Source: JAPPKS01 sp963667895 (GTDB lineage Bacteria > Poribacteria > WGA-4E > PCPOR2b). From it: 64,000 bases of DNA. The notes below the pieces were generated by a model. That model did not search any database. It was not told the DNA's origin and saw nothing but the letters and a program-made list of their open reading frames with translations. Where the stretch lies: positions 2,790,001 through 2,854,000 of the forward strand of contig OZ245030.1 in NCBI GenBank assembly GCA_965223985.1. The letters are read 5' to 3'. The position numbers and the translations under genes are program-made. Position 1 is the first letter of the stretch. Every line of letters begins with the position of its first letter. This document shows positions 52,681 to 63,100 of the stretch, piece by piece.

Positions 52681-54687
52681 ATGACAAATCATTCTATCCA
52701 AGATCAGATTGAAGCGCTAAGGACGCAAATTCTCTATCATGAGCGCAAATATTATATTGAAGCTCAGCCCCAAATTTCGGATGGGGAATTCAATCTGTTG
52801 ATGAAGGAACTAGTGCATCTTGAAACCGCTTACCCAGAGTTCATCACCCCTGATTCTCCAACGCGCCGTGTGGGTGGTGAAGCAACACTCGGTAGGCGCG
52901 CTCGACATCGTGGTCCGATGTTAAGTCTTGATAACACGTACAATTATGAAGAATTACGTGATTTCGATCGTCGAGTGCGAAAGGTGTTGCCGGACCAGCC
53001 GATTGAATATGTTGCAGAATTAAAAATCGATGGTTTGGGTGTTTCTCTGCTCTATGAAGATGGACGACTGGTACGGGGCGCGACACGGGGTGATGGAGAA
53101 TACGGTGAAGATGTGACCGCCAACCTTCGCACAATTCGCACAATCCCTTTAAGATTGATGCCAGTTCATCCAATGCCTACTGTCTTGGAGGTTCGAGGTG
53201 AGGTGTTCCTCCCGCGAGATCGATTGGATGAAATCAACCGTCAGCGAGTCGAAAACGACGAGTTACCGTTTGCAAACGCTCGTAATGCAGCAGCCGGTTC
53301 TGCCCGTCTGCTAGATGCCTCCATTACTGCATCTCGACCGTTGGACATTTTCATCTACACCCTGAGCTACGTGGAAGGGACCGAAACAACGGAGCATACC
53401 CAAGCGCTCTCCTTGCTTGCTGAACTAGGGTTTAAGCTCAATCCAGAAACGCAAGTGTATTCTTCAATCGAAGGCGTCGCCGAATATTGTCATCAGTGGA
53501 CATCCCAACGAGAAAACAGATCTTACGATATTGACGGCGTTGTTGCGAAAGTCAATTCCATCCAGCAACAGCAAGAACTTGGGGCGACAGCGAAAAGCCC
53601 GCGTTGGGCTATCTCCTACAAATTTCCAGCACGTCAGGCAACGACACAGATTCGCGCGATTGAGGTGCAAGTTGGACGAACAGGCGTACTGACCCCGCTT
53701 GCGGTTCTTGAATCTGTCCAGTTGGCAGGTGCAACAATCACGCACGCGACGCTGCACAACGAGCAGGACCTAATTCGCAAGGATATTCGAATCGGGGACA
53801 GTGTCGTTGTTGAGCGATCCGGAGATGTAATTCCGAAAATCGTCGCTGTATTGACAGAAAACCGAAACGGTACGGAGAAAGTCTTCCGCCTGCCGAATCA
53901 GTGCCCCGCATGCCAGACGCCGGTACAACGTTCGACGGAAGAAGCAGCTGTCCGATGCGTGAATACTGCTTGTCCGGCTCAGCTGAAACGTCGGATTGGG
54001 CATTTTGCCTCCCGAAACGCGATGAATATTGATGGAGTCGGGCCGGCACTAATTGAGCAGCTTGTTGGGTCTGGACAGATTCGAGATATCGGAGATCTCT
54101 ACACGCTTAACAAGGCAGATCTGATTGAACTGGATCGGATGGGTGAGAAATCAGCCGATAATCTTATCAGCGAAATCGAAGGGAGTAAAGCGTCCTCTGT
54201 TGAAAGAGTGTTATTTGGATTGGGTATCATGCATGTTGGGGAAAACATGGCTGAGTTATTGATGGATAGCTTTCAATCAATCGACAGCCTGGCATCAGCG
54301 AGTGTAGCCGATGTCGAAAGTATCTACGGCATAGGTCCACGGGTTGCAGAGAGCATTGTTAACTTCTTGCACCAACCATCCAATCAGGATCTCTTATGTC
54401 GTCTAAAAGCGGCGGACCTACAATGGTCACGGAATTTGGGCGAACCCCGAGATGCAGCTCCAACTTTCTTCGCCGGCAAAACGATAGTGTTGACCGGTGC
54501 ACTTTCACAGATGTCCCGTTTGGAGGCGTCGGAGCGGATTAAGAGACTCGGTGGCAGAGTCATCTCAAGCATCAGCCAAAAGACAGACTTTCTGATTGCC
54601 GGCGACTCCCCGGGCTCCAAATACGATCGCGCTAACCAACTTGGCGTCTCAATTCTAACGGAAGAAGAGTTTCTTGAGAGGCTGTAA
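52681..54687 (+). CDS. ligA: NAD-dependent DNA ligase
   Basis: 668 residues, normal length. Domain Ia (YHERKYYIEAQPQISDGEFN), adenylation domain with Lys115 in ELKIDGLG, GATRGDGEYGEDVT and RGEVF, OB fold (GRTGVLTPLAVLE), zinc finger CPAC...C...C (about 407-430), helix-hairpin-helix repeats and a C-terminal BRCT domain (about 592-668, FAGKTIVLTGALSQMSRLEA). All catalytic elements are present. No clear ribosome-binding site is seen before the ATG. Confidence 0.97.
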   Translation: MTNHSIQDQIEALRTQILYHERKYYIEAQPQISDGEFNLLMKELVHLETAYPEFITPDSPTRRVGGEATLGRRARHRGPMLSLDNTYNYEELRDFDRRVRKVLPDQPIEYVAELKIDGLGVSLLYEDGRLVRGATRGDGEYGEDVTANLRTIRTIPLRLMPVHPMPTVLEVRGEVFLPRDRLDEINRQRVENDELPFANARNAAAGSARLLDASITASRPLDIFIYTLSYVEGTETTEHTQALSLLAELGFKLNPETQVYSSIEGVAEYCHQWTSQRENRSYDIDGVVAKVNSIQQQQELGATAKSPRWAISYKFPARQATTQIRAIEVQVGRTGVLTPLAVLESVQLAGATITHATLHNEQDLIRKDIRIGDSVVVERSGDVIPKIVAVLTENRNGTEKVFRLPNQCPACQTPVQRSTEEAAVRCVNTACPAQLKRRIGHFASRNAMNIDGVGPALIEQLVGSGQIRDIGDLYTLNKADLIELDRMGEKSADNLISEIEGSKASSVERVLFGLGIMHVGENMAELLMDSFQSIDSLASASVADVESIYGIGPRVAESIVNFLHQPSNQDLLCRLKAADLQWSRNLGEPRDAAPTFFAGKTIVLTGALSQMSRLEASERIKRLGGRVISSISQKTDFLIAGDSPGSKYDRANQLGVSILTEEEFLERL

Positions 54688-54882
54688 AGCGACGCTAATG
54701 TGCTTGTAAAATTAGTTTCGACATGTAACCGAACCTGTCAAAGTTGGATGGATTGACCGAAATCTCACGCATTCCGCTATTCCGCATTACTGAATTTATC
54801 GGAATTCCTAATATGTAATATATGAGGGACAGACGGTGTAATCTCTAAGAGACGCCTGTGTATTCTGCACCTTGTATTTTCC

Positions 54883-54911
54883 TTGACAGGTATAGGCATC
54901 AAGTCTATAAT
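54883..54911 (+). promoter_or_regulatory. Consensus sigma70 promoter for dapF-dapA
   Basis: TTGACA (54883-54888), 17-base spacer, TATAAT (54906-54911). The dapF ATG follows 37 bases later. Confidence 0.9.
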
Positions 54912-54947
54912 AGACCCTATCCAATATCGCTAGACAGGATAAAGACC

Positions 54948-55772
54948 ATGACCAAAATTCCCTTTATGAAACTCAGTGGGGCGGGGAACGACTTCGTGAT
55001 TATCGACAATCTCGAAGGCATCGTTCCCTATGAAGGTACAGATTTTGTCGCAAAGGTTTGCGAACGCCGAATGTCTGTGGGCGCCGATGGTGTCCTGCTC
55101 GTTGAAAATTCGGATGGAGCAGATTTTAAGATGCGCTACTTTAACGCGGATGGCGGCGAAGCGGAGACATGTGGGAACGGTGCGCGTTGCATCTCTAAGT
55201 TTGCGTATATCAATGGCATTACTTCCGATCGAATGCGTTTTGAAACAAAAGCCGGCATCTACGAATCGGAAATTCTCGAGTTAGGCGTTAAGGTGCGAAT
55301 GAGCGATCCAACAGATGTGCGATTAAACTTCCCACTGCGGCTCGAAGATGGTGTGTACACCGTTTGTTGCGCTAATAGCGGTGTGCCCCATGTGGTGTTT
55401 TTTCTAGAAGATCTCGAAAGGACAAACATTATTAACCTCGGGCGACAAACACGCTATCACGACGATTTTCAGCCCGCGGGGACGAACGTAAATTTTGTGC
55501 GAATCAAAAACCAACGAGAAATCGATATTCGCACGTATGAGCGGGGAGTTGAAGATGAAACCCTCGCTTGCGGTACCGGCTCGATTGCGTCGGCTGCTTT
55601 GTCTGCTTTGCTCGGGAAAACAACCTCACCGGTTGCTGTGCGGACAGCTAGTGGTTCTGTGCTGACAATCCACTTTGATCTGGATGATTGTGAAGCCAAA
55701 AACGTACATCTAGAGGGAGATGCACGAATCATTTATGCCGGTGAACTTGAAGAGGACGCATGGAATTACTGA
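54948..55772 (+). CDS. dapF: Diaminopimelate epimerase
   Basis: 274 residues from the ATG at 54948 (frame open from 54858, but that stretch covers the promoter). Starts IPFMKLSGAGNDFVIID. Catalytic cysteines are Cys75 in AETCGNGARC and the second in TLACGTGSIA. It converts LL- to meso-diaminopimelate for peptidoglycan and lysine. AGGATAA precedes the ATG. It forms an operon with dapA, 37 bases downstream; lysA is elsewhere (8880). Confidence 0.97.
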   Translation: MTKIPFMKLSGAGNDFVIIDNLEGIVPYEGTDFVAKVCERRMSVGADGVLLVENSDGADFKMRYFNADGGEAETCGNGARCISKFAYINGITSDRMRFETKAGIYESEILELGVKVRMSDPTDVRLNFPLRLEDGVYTVCCANSGVPHVVFFLEDLERTNIINLGRQTRYHDDFQPAGTNVNFVRIKNQREIDIRTYERGVEDETLACGTGSIASAALSALLGKTTSPVAVRTASGSVLTIHFDLDDCEAKNVHLEGDARIIYAGELEEDAWNY

Positions 55773-55809
55773 AGAGAGGAGCCCATCAAGAAATTGAGGG
55801 AGGTTTCAC

Positions 55810-56685
55810 ATGTTTGAAGGATCCTTTGTGGCTATCGTAACGCCGTTCAAAGATGATGAATCGCTCGACGAAAGCAAACTCAAGGAACTCATCGAATTTC
55901 AGATTGCTGAAGGGACACAGGGGATTGTCCCTTGTGGGACCACTGGAGAATCGCCGACGCTTTCCCACGAGGAACACGATCGCGTTGTTGCGTTCACCGC
56001 CGAAACAGTTAACGGTCGCGCACTTGTAATCGCTGGATCGGGTTCAAACTCAACGGCAGAGGCGCTGCGGTTGACAAAACATGCCAAGGCGGTTGGCGCT
56101 GACGGCGCGTTGGTAATCACACCCTACTATAATAAACCGACGCAAGATGGTCTATACGCCCACTTCATGAAAATCGCGGAAGCCGTCGATATCCCGATTG
56201 TTATCTACAATGTGCCCTCACGCACAGGAATAGACATCTTCCCTGAGACACTCGCCAAACTCGCGGAACACCCAAATATTGTTGGAACCAAAGAGGCGAC
56301 AGGTAAAGTCAGACGTTCCAGCGACATAGTGCAGATGTGCGGTGAGGATTTTATCATTCTTTCTGGAAATGATGATGACACCTTTCCGATTCTGGCTGTC
56401 GGTGGGAAAGGGGTAATCTCCGTCGTTGCCAATGTTGCGCCCGCCGATGTTGCAGAGATGTGTAACGCTTTCAAAGTGGGCAACATCGAACTCGCTCGTA
56501 AACTGCATTACAAAACGCTGCCCCTCGCGGTAGATCTTTTTATTGAAACGAATCCTATCCCTGCTAAGACCGCCCTCATGTTGATGGGGAAACTCAACGG
56601 GAAAATGCGGCTTCCGCTTGCGCCAATGGCAAGCGCGAATTTGGAGAAGCTTCGCCGGACATTGGCGGATTCAGGCTTGCTCTAG
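55810..56685 (+). CDS. dapA: 4-hydroxy-tetrahydrodipicolinate synthase
   Basis: 291 residues, normal length. FVAIVTPFKDD start, GTTGESPTL phosphate/pyruvate loop, Tyr133 in VIYNVPSRTG and the Schiff-base Lys161 in GTKEATG. It condenses pyruvate with aspartate semialdehyde, the first committed lysine/DAP step. GGGAGG lies before the ATG. Second gene of the dapF-dapA operon. Confidence 0.96.
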   Translation: MFEGSFVAIVTPFKDDESLDESKLKELIEFQIAEGTQGIVPCGTTGESPTLSHEEHDRVVAFTAETVNGRALVIAGSGSNSTAEALRLTKHAKAVGADGALVITPYYNKPTQDGLYAHFMKIAEAVDIPIVIYNVPSRTGIDIFPETLAKLAEHPNIVGTKEATGKVRRSSDIVQMCGEDFIILSGNDDDTFPILAVGGKGVISVVANVAPADVAEMCNAFKVGNIELARKLHYKTLPLAVDLFIETNPIPAKTALMLMGKLNGKMRLPLAPMASANLEKLRRTLADSGLL

Positions 56686-57090
56686 GAACGTCGGAGGTGA
56701 ATCTCTACGACGTTAACAGAATTATAATGGGGAGGAGCGTAGCCGCTTAGATAGCTTGACGGTACAGTCTTGCGAATGGAATGAAGGCGGCGAATCTGGT
56801 CCAGTTGAACTTTCCTTTGACAACTGCCGAGAGATGTCCGGCTATCTGAGATTGCCTCATTTGTCATTGCATGGATATTCTCCGGTATTCCATAGCGAAA
56901 CCCTCGCTCCCGTATGCACGGCAACATCCCCATGCTAAACGAATGGAGCTGAAGCCCTTCCTACCTTATGTAAGTGCTCACGCCACGGATTTTTGACTAC
57001 CTTGAATGTAAGATTGTCCATACCCACCGTGAAAGAGTGATTCCAAATGACGAATATTAGTTGAGCATGACGACGTAGATTTTTTTTGCG
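56686..57090. other. Non-coding gap without recognised content
   Basis: About 400 bases between dapA and the antiporter promoter. Short frames on both strands look like noise. I see no terminator with a clear T tract, no RNA fold and no repeat family member. Confidence 0.5.
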
Positions 57091-57119
57091 TTGTCGCAAT
57101 GAAACTCACGAAATATAAT
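57091..57119 (+). promoter_or_regulatory. Promoter of the NhaC-like gene, near-leaderless
   Basis: TTGTCG (57091-57096), 17-base spacer, TATAAT (57114-57119). The ATG is at 57125, five bases past the -10, so the mRNA would begin at or beside the start codon. Confidence 0.6.
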
Positions 57120-57124
57120 GCCTG

Positions 57125-58810
57125 ATGTCAGATAATAAACGGAAAATTGTGTTAGCGGGGCTTGCCTTTCTTGCGATCTGCGCCCTTGCAGTGTATGGGG
57201 CACGGCACCTGCAACAGCCCGGCGCTCTGGTCTGGTATAGCATCGTCCCGCCACTTTTTGCAGTCACGTTGGCTATCGCAACGAATCGGCTGATGTTGAG
57301 CCTCGGATTGGCTGTAGCTGTTGGGATTGTCCTCTCCTCGGTAAAGAGTCAGCCTGCTTCCATCGGGATGTGGGTTCCCGCTGTCTTCAATTATACCTTT
57401 TTTGTGGCAAAGTCAGTCACAGCTTCATTTAACCTCCTCGTGATTGTCTTCATCGTGCTGATTTTGTCGACGATTTCGGTGGTAATCGTATCCGGCGGAA
57501 TCCAAGGCATAATCAATTGGCTGGCGCGATTTGCGAAAGGACCTCGCTCCACCCAGGTTGTCACAGTGCTAATGGGGTTTGCCGTTTTTATCGATGACTA
57601 TGCAAACACAATGATTGTCGGATCAGCGATGCGGCCCGCAACTGACAACCAACGCATCAGCCGCGCGAAATTAGCGTTTCTCGTAGACTCCACGACTGCT
57701 CCAATTGCGGGCCTCGCAGTGGTGAGTACATGGATCGGGTATGAAGTTGGGTTGTTCACCGAAGTTGCGAACTCACTTGGTATACTGCGGGATGGCTACT
57801 CCATGTTCTTTGATGCGCTGGGGTTTCGCTTCTATTGCACGATGACAATTATTTTCGTTCTTGCAAATGCAATCAGCGGTGTAGATTACGGGCCGATGCG
57901 GAAAGCTCAAATGCTCGCTAGAAGAACAGGGGCGGTGATTTCCGGGGATGCAAGGTCGGCGACCTCGAAAGTATTCACGACATTGAAGAATTCTCCTTCA
58001 GCGATTGTCCATCCACTGGCAGCAATTATCCCGATTGGGACACTCTTCGGCGTAATGTTGATGGGATTTTGGATTGATGGCGGTGGCGACGGCTCTATCC
58101 TCGCCCTATCAGCTTGGCGTAACGTATTATCCAATGCGAACAACGTAAAAATTCTAACAATTGCGTCTGGAAGCAGCTTTCTATTGGCTATCGGGTGTGC
58201 AAAGCTATTATCTCGAATCAGCCTCTCCGAAATTGGGGTTGCAATACTCTCAGGTCTAAAGGGCAGCCTGCTTCCGACGACTGTTCTCGTCCTGGCGTGG
58301 AGTTTGAAAGCCGTCTGTGACGAACTTTCTACGGGCAGTTTTCTCGCAGCGACTGTCGAAGGTGTACTTTCACCGTTATGGTTCCCTGCACTCCTTTTCA
58401 TCGTAGCGTCCGTAACCTCTTTCGCGACCGGGACTAGCTGGGGAACGATGGCGATTCTTATCCCGACCGCCATTCCAGTCGCTTTTTCGCTTGATGGCAG
58501 CGTTTATGGATTGACGACAATTATTAGCCTAGGTGCGGTACTTGACGGCTCAATCTTCGGCGATCACTGCTCGCCCATCTCCGACACAACAATCATGAGT
58601 TCAATTGCGAGCGATTGCGATCCAATTCACCACGTGCACACCCAACTTCCTTACAGCTTGACTGTTGCAGGACTTGCACTTATCTGTGGGTATATTCCGG
58701 CAGCACTTGGAGTTTCACCGTACTTCGTGATCGGCGTTGCGACGGTTTTAATCGTTTTGCTGTTCTATATCGTTGGCAAGATTGGGAAAAGTCAACAGAT
58801 AGTTGCATGA
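57125..58810 (+). CDS. NhaC-family sodium/proton antiporter
   Basis: 561 residues with about 12 membrane segments. Family hallmarks: FIDDYANTMIVGSAMRP, DSTTAPIAGLAVVSTWIGYE, ATGTSWGTMAILIPTAIP and GSIFGDHCSPISDTTIMSS with the conserved DHCSP. NhaC proteins exchange external protons for internal sodium; some relatives move malate/lactate. No ribosome-binding site is visible, in line with a leaderless transcript. The gene stands alone. Substrate assignment is at family level. Confidence 0.9.
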   Translation: MSDNKRKIVLAGLAFLAICALAVYGARHLQQPGALVWYSIVPPLFAVTLAIATNRLMLSLGLAVAVGIVLSSVKSQPASIGMWVPAVFNYTFFVAKSVTASFNLLVIVFIVLILSTISVVIVSGGIQGIINWLARFAKGPRSTQVVTVLMGFAVFIDDYANTMIVGSAMRPATDNQRISRAKLAFLVDSTTAPIAGLAVVSTWIGYEVGLFTEVANSLGILRDGYSMFFDALGFRFYCTMTIIFVLANAISGVDYGPMRKAQMLARRTGAVISGDARSATSKVFTTLKNSPSAIVHPLAAIIPIGTLFGVMLMGFWIDGGGDGSILALSAWRNVLSNANNVKILTIASGSSFLLAIGCAKLLSRISLSEIGVAILSGLKGSLLPTTVLVLAWSLKAVCDELSTGSFLAATVEGVLSPLWFPALLFIVASVTSFATGTSWGTMAILIPTAIPVAFSLDGSVYGLTTIISLGAVLDGSIFGDHCSPISDTTIMSSIASDCDPIHHVHTQLPYSLTVAGLALICGYIPAALGVSPYFVIGVATVLIVLLFYIVGKIGKSQQIVA

Positions 58811-59081
58811 TTAAAAAAAACTGACCTTAGCGGGACTATCGTGCGCATCAAAGATTCACATCGACCAATCCAATTTTGCTATCCACTGAGGCAGGATATT
58901 GTCGTACTAGATTTCGCTCACTGCTTCTATCGCTCCAACAGATAATCTGACACATCATTGCTATATGGTGAGAAACCACATTTTTTATATCAACACATCA
59001 ACGACGGTTTTGTTCAGCACTCGAATAAATCACGCGCAACTGAACTTTGTTTCGTTAATGGAACCGAAAGGAGATATTTAA

Positions 59082-60122
59082 GTGACACTTAAGGAACATA
59101 TTGACGACATATGCAACCGCTTAGGAAGAAACGAGTTTAAGTCAGAGGATAAGGTGTCTAACGGTATCGTGCGAAGGTTACTAGATGCATTATCCTGGCC
59201 GGTGTATGATATGACTGTTGTCATTTCTGAATACCCCGTGGAGAAGAGAAGAGTAGATTTTGCTCTCTGCCATCCGTCATTGAAACCGCTGGTTTTTATT
59301 GAGGTCAAGCAAGTAGGACATCTTGATGAAGATGCGGAGAAACAACTGTTTGAATACGCTTATCACGAAGGCGTCCCAGTCGTCATCCTCACTGACGGGA
59401 AGGAATGGCACTTTTTCCACCCAATTGGGCGAGGGCGTTACAAAGAACGCAAGGTATACAAACTGGATTTGTTTGAAATGGACAGTGGGGAAAGCGCTGA
59501 GCGTCTAGGCAGATATCTGAACTACGAGTCGATATGTATTGGTGAAGCCACTAAGGCAATCGAAGACGACTATCGGAACATTTCGAAGAACAGACAGATT
59601 GAGGCTAGTTTGCCAGAGGCCTGGCTCGAATTGGTGCAGGAAGAAGATGAGCTATTGCTAGAGATAATCGCGGAGAAAACGGAGAGTCAGTGTGGAGATA
59701 AACCAAGTGGTGAGCAGGTGTTGATATTCCTAAAAAACCTAAGCGTAGCTGAACCGCACCCTAGAGAAATAACTTCTCCACTGGGAGAAAAACCTCCTCC
59801 ACTAACACAGGAGAAACCGCGGAGCACCACGGACAAAAAAACGTCCACACGCCTTGTCGTTACTATGCCTAATGGTGAAAAAATTAATCATAATAAGGCC
59901 GTAGATACCTACGTTGAGGCAATTGAAAATCTAGGGCTAGACCGAGTGGAAAAAGTCAAACCCAAACTCTTATCCACCTCAAGTACCTATCGGAGTTTCC
60001 GGAAAAGAGGTCGGTACTATATAAACATCAACCTTAGCAACGACCAAAAGAAGATTAACCTTGAAAAAATTGCCGAGGCGCTTAGTGTCCGACTGCAAGT
60101 AGAAGCCATCGCAAAAAATTGA
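59082..60122 (+). CDS. Stand-alone HSDR_N-type PD-(D/E)XK nuclease domain protein
   Basis: 346 residues from GTG with AGGAGAT upstream. Residues about 20-150 resemble the N-terminal nuclease domain of type I restriction R subunits: Asp in RRVDFAL, then FIEVKQVGH (the E-x-K pair), and VVILTDGKEWHFF. A variable, proline-rich middle (about 225-255) leads to a C-terminal domain (about 260-346) starting TRLVVTMPNGEKINHNKAVD, of a type I have seen attached to restriction-like proteins. No helicase, methylase or specificity gene is fused, so it is not a classical type I system. It converges on the giant helicase gene 58 bases away. Confidence 0.8.
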   Translation: MTLKEHIDDICNRLGRNEFKSEDKVSNGIVRRLLDALSWPVYDMTVVISEYPVEKRRVDFALCHPSLKPLVFIEVKQVGHLDEDAEKQLFEYAYHEGVPVVILTDGKEWHFFHPIGRGRYKERKVYKLDLFEMDSGESAERLGRYLNYESICIGEATKAIEDDYRNISKNRQIEASLPEAWLELVQEEDELLLEIIAEKTESQCGDKPSGEQVLIFLKNLSVAEPHPREITSPLGEKPPPLTQEKPRSTTDKKTSTRLVVTMPNGEKINHNKAVDTYVEAIENLGLDRVEKVKPKLLSTSSTYRSFRKRGRYYININLSNDQKKINLEKIAEALSVRLQVEAIAKN

Positions 60123-60180
60123 ACAGATTCAAGCCATGCTCTACCGAACGTGCGGGGCGGTGAATCACGCGGTCAACCGA

Positions 60181-63100
60181 TTAGGCAAGCACTAGCGAAT
60201 CCCCTTTCCTCGTTAATTCTTCCTGTGCAATCAGCTTGTCTAAGACCGATTCAACTCCTCGTCGCATCTCCGCGCTGACGGATTTAAAACCAAACAGCCT
60301 GCAAACCTCACGGGCTAACTCCTCCCGCTCTATCCCAAAAGCATTTGATACGATCGCCTTGATAGCCTTCTCGATCTCTTCAGGCGCGATCAGTCCCAAC
60401 TTTCGTGAAGCGTTCGGGAGTTCGCTCCGGTCTCGCACGATTATCTCCCCTTGCTCCTTCCAGTAGAGAAATTCCCCTCTAATCTCAATGCCTTCGGAAC
60501 GCACCGCCCTCCTTGCAGCAGCTCTAACCGCGCTTTGGATGCGATTGCCGATGCGTCTCGCTACTTCGTCGAGATGCACTGGACTCTCGATTTCAACAAC
60601 GCGCTGAATCCAGCTTGCCATCGCGTATGACGGAACTTCATGTAAATCACGCCCATTGATGGAAATGACTAGTTCAACGAGTTTGTACTTTTCGGTGAGG
60701 GAGTTCTCCGGTGGCTCCGACTTTGGATGAACAGTTACAGCAGGTTCGGGCTCTGGTTCTTCTTCTACCTGATTAGAATCGGGAAGGTCGTTTTCAGGAT
60801 CTTGGACCGGCGGGGAAGAGATATGTACCTTAGCCGCCTCAATCGCTTCAGCCGACTTCCTGAGTTCGCTGTCTGGGGTTCTAAACCAATCGGTACTCCA
60901 GATGCGATGAATCCGCCATCCCAACCCTTCAAGCACCTGCTGCCGAAGTCGATCACGGTCACGGGCTGATTGCGCGCTATGGTAGGTTGCTCCATCACAT
61001 TCGATGCCCAGCAGATAGCGTCCCAGGCGGTCTGGGTCTTTAATCCCGAGATCGATGAAATAACCGGCGGAACCGATTTGATGATCAACTTGGAAGCCAA
61101 ATGCACGCAGAGCCTCTGCAACCTCTTCCTCAAACGGCGAATCCGCCTCCCTGTCGGTCGGCCTTGGGATATCAAGTTCGCCCGTGTCCGCATATTTTAG
61201 ATAACGCTTAAGTGCCGCAACACCACGTGCATTGGTACGACTCAGATCAATGTCATCAGCGGTCAGGTTGGTGAACACTTCACAGCGCCGCCGCGCCCGT
61301 GTAATCAATACGTTCAACCGCCGCTCTCCGCCATCTTGGTTGAGAGGACCGAAGTTCATCGTCAGCTTCCCATTTGCATCCCGACCATAGCCGATGCTAA
61401 TGAAAATGACATCGCGTTCATCGCCTTGGACGTTCTCCAAATTCTTGACGAAGAAAGGTTCTTCGGGATGAGTGTTGAAGAATGTCTTTTCGCACGATGG
61501 ATCTTCCCGGCGTAGGATTTCAAGTTCATTCTGAACCGCTTCCGTTTGAGACACACTGAACGCTGCGACACCGAGCGTCAAATCGGGGTGTAAACGCGCA
61601 TGTTCCATAACCCGTTTTGCGACGATTCGGGCTTCTTCCCGGTTTCTACCACTTTTCCCGCGGTCGTATTCGGTATCCGGATAGTACTGATAAATCAACC
61701 CGACTTCTTTCTTTTCCACGTCAGGACTTGGGAAGAGTTGAAGTTTGTTGTCGTAGAATTCAATGTTCGACACGGCGATTAGCGATTCGTGTCGACTGCG
61801 ATAGTGCCAACGTAACATACGCATCGGCGCGTTCTGGGCACTAAACAGTCCAAGAATGCTCTCCATATCGCCCGCTACGTTTTCTTCCGAATCCTCGTCG
61901 TCACCTGCTATGTGCTTATCGAAGAAACGGGTTGGCGGAAGTTGACGGCTATCCCCAACAACAACCGTTTGCTTCCCCCGAAGAATTGCTCCGAAAGCGT
62001 CGACCGGTTTGACTTGGCTGGCTTCGTCAAATATTACCAAATCAAAGTGGACGCTTTCAGGAGGTAGAAACTTCGCCACAGAGAGCGGACTCATCATGAA
62101 TATCGGTTTAATCGTTTGTATCGCATTTCCCGCCTTCTTCATAAGCTTACGGATTGGTAGATGCCGCCGCTTTTTGGGAAATTCATGGTTCAGTACACCC
62201 AACTGCCCACTGGAGAATTCGTGTTGAGGACTCAGATGCCTCCAATGTTCGTAGGTCACTTTAGCCTTATTGTATTTAAGCGAGAGTTTGTCTAACGTGC
62301 GGAAGCTTTCGACAATCTGCTGATGGATATCGCTGTTAAAACTCGCAAGGATTGGTCGTTCCTGCATTGCTGTCTCAAGTCGTGCGCTGTACCAAGCCCG
62401 TTTGAGTAAATCCGAAAGACACTGACTCGCATCGGGCCAAACATTTGCGAGTTTCATAACCTCAGCGAAGCCTCTATTCTTTAACACCTCCGCCAAGTGA
62501 TTGTAGGTAACCATATCCTGAAGTCTCGCCGATTCCCGCTCCCAACACTCAAGAATGTGCGCCTGCTCTGTGAGTGACGAGGCTTTCAGTCCATCATCGC
62601 ATCCAAAACGTACTGTTTCGTCAAGTTGAATTTTTTCGACGACAGTCCGAAGGAGATGTGGGTAACTGTTTTGGTGTCCCTTAACCGTTGAAACCAGTGG
62701 TCGAAGTGTTTCCAAATCAGGTTTTTTCGCGAGATACTCAACCAACGCTTCCGGCAATTCGCCCCTCTCTACCGACAGGTGCAATGCAAAAAGATACACC
62801 GCGATTTTTTGAAGTTGAGACCAATTCGATGACTCCCCTTGCCAGTGTGTACCGAATAACTGTTGCCCACGCTCCCGTATCCTTTCGAGATGGGGAAGTT
62901 CACGTTGTGCTTCGAGAATTGCGTCAACAATACGGAGTCGCGCACCTTGTGCTTTAGGCAGCTTGCGCGTGCATAAGCCCGCGAGTTGGTTGCAGGCGCG
63001 TCGATATGTTCCCGAAAACACGCGCCACCACCTGTCTCCATACGCCGTCAACATCTGCCGAATCTCTAGCACGTCTTGCTTCCACGCTTCAGGGATAAGG

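Noticed and set aside
56682..56938. Short frames on both strands after dapA
   Set aside because: Overlapping, no start signals and no recognisable sequence; treated as non-coding.
59082..60122. Classical type I restriction R subunit
   Set aside because: The protein is only 346 residues, lacks helicase motifs, and no hsdM or hsdS gene is present.
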